Assembly (NCBI GenBank): GCA_009733775.1
Contig: WOGZ01000596.1
Location: forward strand, 1 to 12,979
Direction: 5' to 3'
DNA: 12,979 nucleotides
Origin: Alectoria sarmentosa
Lineage: Eukaryota; Ascomycota; Lecanoromycetes; Lecanorales; Parmeliaceae
Position numbers and translations under genes: made by a program
The notes under the pieces: model-generated
What the model was told of the DNA's origin: nothing
The model's input: only the letters and a program-made list of their open reading frames with translations
The model's database searches: none
Shown: positions 8,286-12,979 of the stretch, piece by piece
How positions within the stretch are numbered: the stretch's first letter is position 1
How the letters are laid out: every line of letters begins with the position of its first letter

Positions 8286-11200
8286 ATAAAAACTTTTTCG
8301 TATAATATCGCGTCTTAAATTTCAAATTAAATAATATTCGTTATATTAAAAATATTAAAAACGCTCGCATTTTTATTAATATTAATAAAATACGCATTAA
8401 CATTATTATCGATAATTAAAAAAAAAACCCTTATTTTCACGAATATCTTTTATATTTCAAATTTATTTTTGAATTAAATTTTTTAAAAGCAATTAATGCG
8501 CAATTATATTCAAATGAAATTTGTGTAAAACGATATCGAATTTGATAGTTATAATATTATTATTTGATTATAAAATAATAATCTTTATTATTTGCGTTTA
8601 TAAAAATTTAATTAAACTTTAATTGCGTTTAAATAATCGTTAATATTATATTTATGCTTTAATAATATAATATCAAATTTATTATACTTTATATTATTTT
8701 AAAATATAAAAAACATTTAAATCTTATAAATAACATTATCTCTTTATTAATTTATTTCAATTTTTTCTCTTTAAACTCAAATCTTGAAACTATATCGCAT
8801 AAAATTAATAATTAAATTCTCGATTTATAATATGCTCGCATAAATTATTTAAAATATTAAAACGTTTATAAATTAATTAAATTATTTAAAAACATCGATT
8901 TAATCAAAGTTATCGTTAATAAAAAAAATTATTTTTCGTGCGTAATCAAAAAGACGTAAAAACCGTCGCATAAATCTCACATTCGTCTTGAAAAAAGATT
9001 TTTAAATTTAATTTATAATAATATTTACGATTTCATTATTTCTCGTAATCGTTTTAACGATAAATATTTTACTATTTTCATTAATAATTAAAATAAACGT
9101 TTTAAAATTAAAATTATCGAGCATAAAAACGAAATCTTTTTTGTTTTCAAGCGTTATCAAATTAAAAATTAATAAAAAAATGTTGTTATTAAACGTTTTC
9201 GAATTAATTATAACGACGAATATGAAAACTTTGATTTTAACATTTATTATATTAATTATAACATCACATAAAAGTTTATTTATTTAAAAACCTCGAATAA
9301 AATGAAATCGTTAAACGATTTAATTAAACGCTTTTTAACATTATTAACATTATTATCAAAAACATTGATCTTAATTGAAAATATTAATCAAAACTTATAT
9401 TAATTATTAATTATTTTCATAATCGAAGTTTTATATAATCGTGTAAATTTATTTCGTATTAAGTTTATACGAATTATAAATCTCGTTTAAATTATATATA
9501 TTATATTAAAAATTTTAATTTTATTATTTTGCGCAAATTCGTTATTAATTAAAAAAAAGATTAAAAACGAGTTATTAATTTTTTTTTATCGATTATAAAG
9601 GCGATTATATTTATCATATATTATTATCAAATAATAACATTATTCGATTTTTTAAAACCGTTTAAGATTTATAAAGAAATAATTCTTTATTTGATTTATA
9701 ATTGTTAATTGATTTAATTGTAAAAGAGAATTCGTCGTTTATAACGTTTTTCGTCGTTGGAAATTAATTATTTATAAACGAAATAAACGTTAATGAGCTC
9801 ATTTAATCGTTTAAATTTAAATTCTTTATAATTATAAAGTTTATAAATTTCTTTAAAATTAACGCATTAATTTTCAATTCGTTATTATCATTAATTTTTA
9901 TTTTTCAAAACGATATATTAAATAATGCGTCGTCGTTTTATTTAAATTATTTTTATTTTATATTACGCGATTTTTTATTAAATTTTATTCAATTTTATAT
10001 GATAATTATTTAAATCGTTATCGCAATAAAGTCGTATAAATCGAAAATTTATAAAGAAATTATTGTTAATAATTTTTATCGAAAATAATAAAAAAGTAAC
10101 ATAATCAAAAAAAATGATTTTTTATTAAAAAATGAGATTTAAAAATTTATTAATTTATTTAAAAAGCGCATTGTTCTTTATAATAAATTATTTTATATAA
10201 TTAAATGCGAAATTCGCGACGAAATCACTCGCTTTAAGATTCGTTAAATAATTTATAATTTCGAATAACGAAAAGTTTTGAATTTTAATGCAACGTTCGT
10301 TTTAATAATTAAATTTATATTTTATAAAGCGAATTTTGTCTTAATCGTCGTCGAGAATTGAAATTTAAGATATATAAATGTCAAAATCGTTTTTTTTTAT
10401 AATAACGTTGAAAAAAAAATTATATAAAATAATTTATTGAATATATTTTAAAGAAATATTTTAATAAAATCCTTTATAGTTTAAAACAATTTTTTCGAAT
10501 TTAATATAACATCTTTATCGAATATATAAAAGAAATCGATTTCGTTTTCATTATATCGATTTTAACGTTTTCATTAATTTAAACATTAATGTTATTATCG
10601 CTTTTTATATAAATAATGTTTTTATTATTAATTTATCTCGATTTAAAATTTAATAAATAAAAAATGTTTTTAATATTAAATTCAAAATAAGCGATTTCGA
10701 CTTTTGTAAATATTATTTAAAAATGATAATAATTCGCGATCGTGTTAATTTAACTTTATAATTAAAATAATTTATTTATATCGAACGTTTTCTTCGTATT
10801 TATAAAATATAAAAAATTAAAATAAAATTTATCTTAATAAAGATTAATTTGCGATTAACATTTATCGAAAAAGAATATATAATTTTTAAAAAGTTTTTTC
10901 AAATTTATTAATCGATTATAAAATCTTTTATATACATTATATTCGACATTAAATTTAACATTATTTTCGTTATTTTAATAATTTTTCGATATATTTTTAA
11001 TTTTATTAAAATTTATTATATCGTTATTAAATATATTTTTCGTTATTTAAAAGAAATTATTAATTAATATTTCATTTATAAATTTTTTTTAAAAACTTAT
11101 CGATTATATTAATTTCGATTAAATTAATAATTACGATATTCGCAAATTAATTTCAAATTACGTTTTTAATTTAAAAAATGAGATTATTAATTAATTATTT

Positions 11201-12302
11201 AAGCGACAATTTAAGATCGTATTATTTATTTATAAAATTGAATATATCGATTAAACGCAAATTATTAAAGAAATCATTTAATTAAAAGATTTTTTGAGTC
11301 AAATTCGCTTTAATGAAACATTTTAAACGATTATTATTTATAACGATAATTAAAACGCAATTACGCTCGTTAAAAATCTTTAACATTATAATCATATTAA
11401 ATATATTAAAATTTAACATCATTAAATGCGCGATTAAATCGTTAATGAAAATGTTAACTTATAATACGTTTTTATTAAGAAACAAGTCGTTAACGACTTT
11501 ATTAAAATTCTTTATAAAAACAAAATCGAATTATTTCGCAAATTTATTAACCTCGAATTACGTTCTTAAAGTGAATAAAATTTAAAACATCGTTTAAAAA
11601 TGAATAAATTATTTCATTTTTCATTTTTGTAAAAGCTTTTTCGTTTAATTAATCTTCACATTACGAATAATCGATCAAATTTATTCGTAAAATTTCAAAC
11701 ATTAATTTTAACGTGTTATACGCAATAAATTTAATCTATTAAAACTTAATTTAAGATTTATTTATTATTATTACACGTATAATTATCAAATTTGCGAGCT
11801 TTTATTCAAAAAGCTTATGTTTATATGTCTTTAAAATTTGAAATTTACGTTATTATCAAAAAGGTCGCTATCGTCGATTCTCGTTATTTGTTTTAAATTT
11901 CTTATTAAAATCATCATATTTATATCTTTTAATGTCTCTTAAAATTATTATATTTATATTTTTAAACGTTAATGTCGTTATTATTATCATTGTTATCGTC
12001 GCAATATATTAATCGCAATTTATATACACTTTATCGATTATTATTATTAAATATTAATTTTTTAAAACGATTTTACGAGTTTTATAATCGATCGCATATA
12101 TATATATATATAATTCGAAATATTTCGTTCAATCGAAAAATTTGTTTTTATATATATTTATCGATTATATATTATTTAATTTTTGATATACATTAAATAA
12201 TTTGTAAATAAATTTGTTAAAAATCGATTTTTCGTTAAAAAGTGAATTTTTTTTTATAAAATATCGTGACGAATATGTTTAAAAAAAAACATAATCGTTT
12301 TC

Positions 12303-12319
12303 AAAAAAAAAAAAAAAAA
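12303..12319. repeat. A17 homopolymer
   Basis: Seventeen consecutive A, the longest homopolymer I saw in the window. No coding or retroposed sequence can be recognised upstream, so I do not read it as a poly(A) tail. Confidence 0.85.
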
Positions 12320-12425
12320 TTCGATTTTCTTTTTCGAATTTTTATTGTTTTTACTTAATTTTAAATATCGCGAATTTTGAATCTCGTATTTCAAATCTAA
12401 GTGATTATAAAATATTTTCGATTAC

Positions 12426-12452
12426 TTTTTCGAATTTTTCGACTTTTTCGAC
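12426..12452. repeat. 9-bp tandem repeat, 3 copies
   Basis: TTTTTCGAA is followed by TTTTTCGAC twice, in exact 9-bp phase. It is a small local duplication just upstream of dispersed repeat copy 2. Confidence 0.8.
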
Positions 12453-12562
12453 TTTCACTTTTTTTATTCAACGTTTAAGTTATATAATATCTCGAATGAA
12501 AAAGATAAAAAAAAAAATTTAAACACTTTAATTTTTCGAGCTACAATGCAATTATATAAAAA

Positions 12563-12699
12563 TATTAAAATATATTAATTATTAAATATAAAAGATTTAT
12601 CGAGATAAGAAAAATTTATCGAAATTTAATATATTTTATATTTAAGATACTTTATTACAATTATTTAATCAATTAAGTGTTTTATTTACTTTCAACAAA
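12563..12699 (+). repeat. Dispersed repeat copy 2 (possible LTR 3' part)
   Basis: Second copy of the segment at 4608-4725, same orientation, 7,955 bp downstream. It carries a 19-bp insertion that repeats ATTTATCGA and is otherwise collinear, with only transition differences. Copy 1 keeps more C and G (for example AGCTTAACACATTTTG where this copy has AATTTAATATATTTTA), but this copy keeps C or G at four sites where copy 1 has T or A. Both have therefore decayed independently from a shared ancestor. It ends TTTCAACAAA; downstream similarity to the region after copy 1 is weak and low in complexity. Confidence 0.7.
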
Positions 12700-12922
12700 T
12701 TTTAATATAACGATCGATTTCGCGCTTATTTATTTTACATTTGATATAAAGAAAAAGTTTATCGCGAATATAAAAATCGTTTTTTTATAGAAATAAAATT
12801 TGTATAATAAATTGATTATTATAAATTATCAACGATATCGATTACGAAACGATTATTGAAATAAAATAATCGATAATTAACAATTACGATTGTTGAACGA
12901 TAATGAATTTATTAATATTAAT

Positions 12923-12924
<2 letters not shown>
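12700..12924. other. AT-rich tail before terminal microsatellite
   Basis: RIP-like AT-rich sequence with CpG retained. I see no gene or element in it. Confidence 0.5.

Positions 12925-12979
<55 letters not shown>
12925..12979. repeat. (TAA)n microsatellite running off the window end
   Basis: At least 18 perfect TAA units plus one base, with no interruptions, reaching the last base of the window. The true length is unknown. Purity contrasts with the decayed flanks, so it is probably young or still changing length. Confidence 0.95.

Larger units (their letters stand above)
7505..12562. other. Gene-free AT-rich block with RIP-like base pattern (right)
   Basis: Five kilobases of near-saturated A/T with C and G mostly in CpG, as left of the islands. 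I find no gene, RNA gene, or complete element. The longest open frame (113 codons at 7863-8204) is largely Ile/Lys/Asn from ATA/AAT repeats; its TAACGATAACG part could be a decayed run of Thr codons but shows no domain. Frames at 11313-11585 and 11972-12196 are of the same type. Local order is limited to a microsatellite (8054-8079), a hairpin (8246-8285), a (TA)n run (about 12096-12112), an A17 run and a 9-bp triplicate. If the two dispersed repeat copies are LTRs, this block would be the body of the dead retroelement, but no reverse transcriptase or integrase signature survives to my eye. Confidence 0.55.

Noticed and set aside
10125..11204. Shared 15-mer TTAAAAAATGAGATT at 10125-10139 and 11171-11185 with loosely similar flanks
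   Set aside because: Beyond the 15-mer the alignment needs gaps in low-complexity A/T, so it does not stand out from chance.
11313..11585. 90-codon plus-strand frame, Leu/Ile/Lys/Thr-rich
   Set aside because: It has the composition of random AT-rich DNA with CpG-derived ACG codons. There is no domain, no signal and no supporting neighbour.
1..12979. CRISPR-like array, origin, riboswitch, tRNA or rRNA
   Set aside because: The tandem arrays lack unique spacers of constant length between conserved repeats, and no tRNA or rRNA core motif is visible on either strand.
1..12979. Mitochondrial, apicomplexan or slime-mould AT-rich DNA as the source
   Set aside because: CpG excess with CC/GG depletion, a transition-only repeat pair and an LTR with 5-bp duplication fit a fungal nuclear repeat block better. 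This cannot be excluded from one window.

Overview
The window looks like a gene-empty, extremely AT-rich block of a eukaryotic nuclear genome, most probably a filamentous ascomycete fungus. Nearly all of it is A/T, yet most of the remaining C and G sit in CpG steps. In 361-480, for example, I count 11 C on the + strand, 8 of them in CpG. CC and GG steps are very rare outside two islands. This is what DNA looks like after long C-to-T attack at non-CpG sites on both strands, as in repeat-induced point mutation (RIP). The organism and the RIP label are inferences; the base pattern and the transition-only repeat pair described below are seen directly.

No credible protein-coding gene, tRNA or rRNA gene was found. 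The longest open frames (up to 113 codons) are Ile/Asn/Lys/Leu/Phe-rich translations of AT-rich DNA or of tandem repeats, and none carries a recognisable domain.

Layout. 1-4607: AT-rich block with one 12-bp tandem repeat. 4608-4725: first copy of a dispersed repeat whose second copy lies at 12563-12699; the copies differ by 16 transitions, no transversions and one 19-bp indel. 5133-5276: short element with inverted termini. 5790-5984: an unmutated 185-bp TG...CA insertion flanked by TTTAT on both sides, best read as a solo LTR. 6550-7504: a second unmutated island made almost wholly of repeats. In order it holds an 11-bp array, the same 11-bp array inverted, a GGGCAT hexamer run with strong G-quadruplex potential, a 27/29-bp minisatellite, and an 11-bp array again in the first orientation. 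Imperfect inverted termini lie at its edges. 7505-12562: AT-rich block with a 14-bp-stem hairpin. The window ends inside a (TAA)n microsatellite.

History suggested by the layout: an old repeat-rich tract, possibly including one retroelement bounded by the two dispersed repeat copies, was mutated almost to saturation. The solo LTR and the minisatellite island carry normal base composition, so they either arrived later or escaped the process. Nothing here acts as an operon or pathway. The plausible role is structural: heterochromatin, an AT-isochore or pericentromeric DNA.
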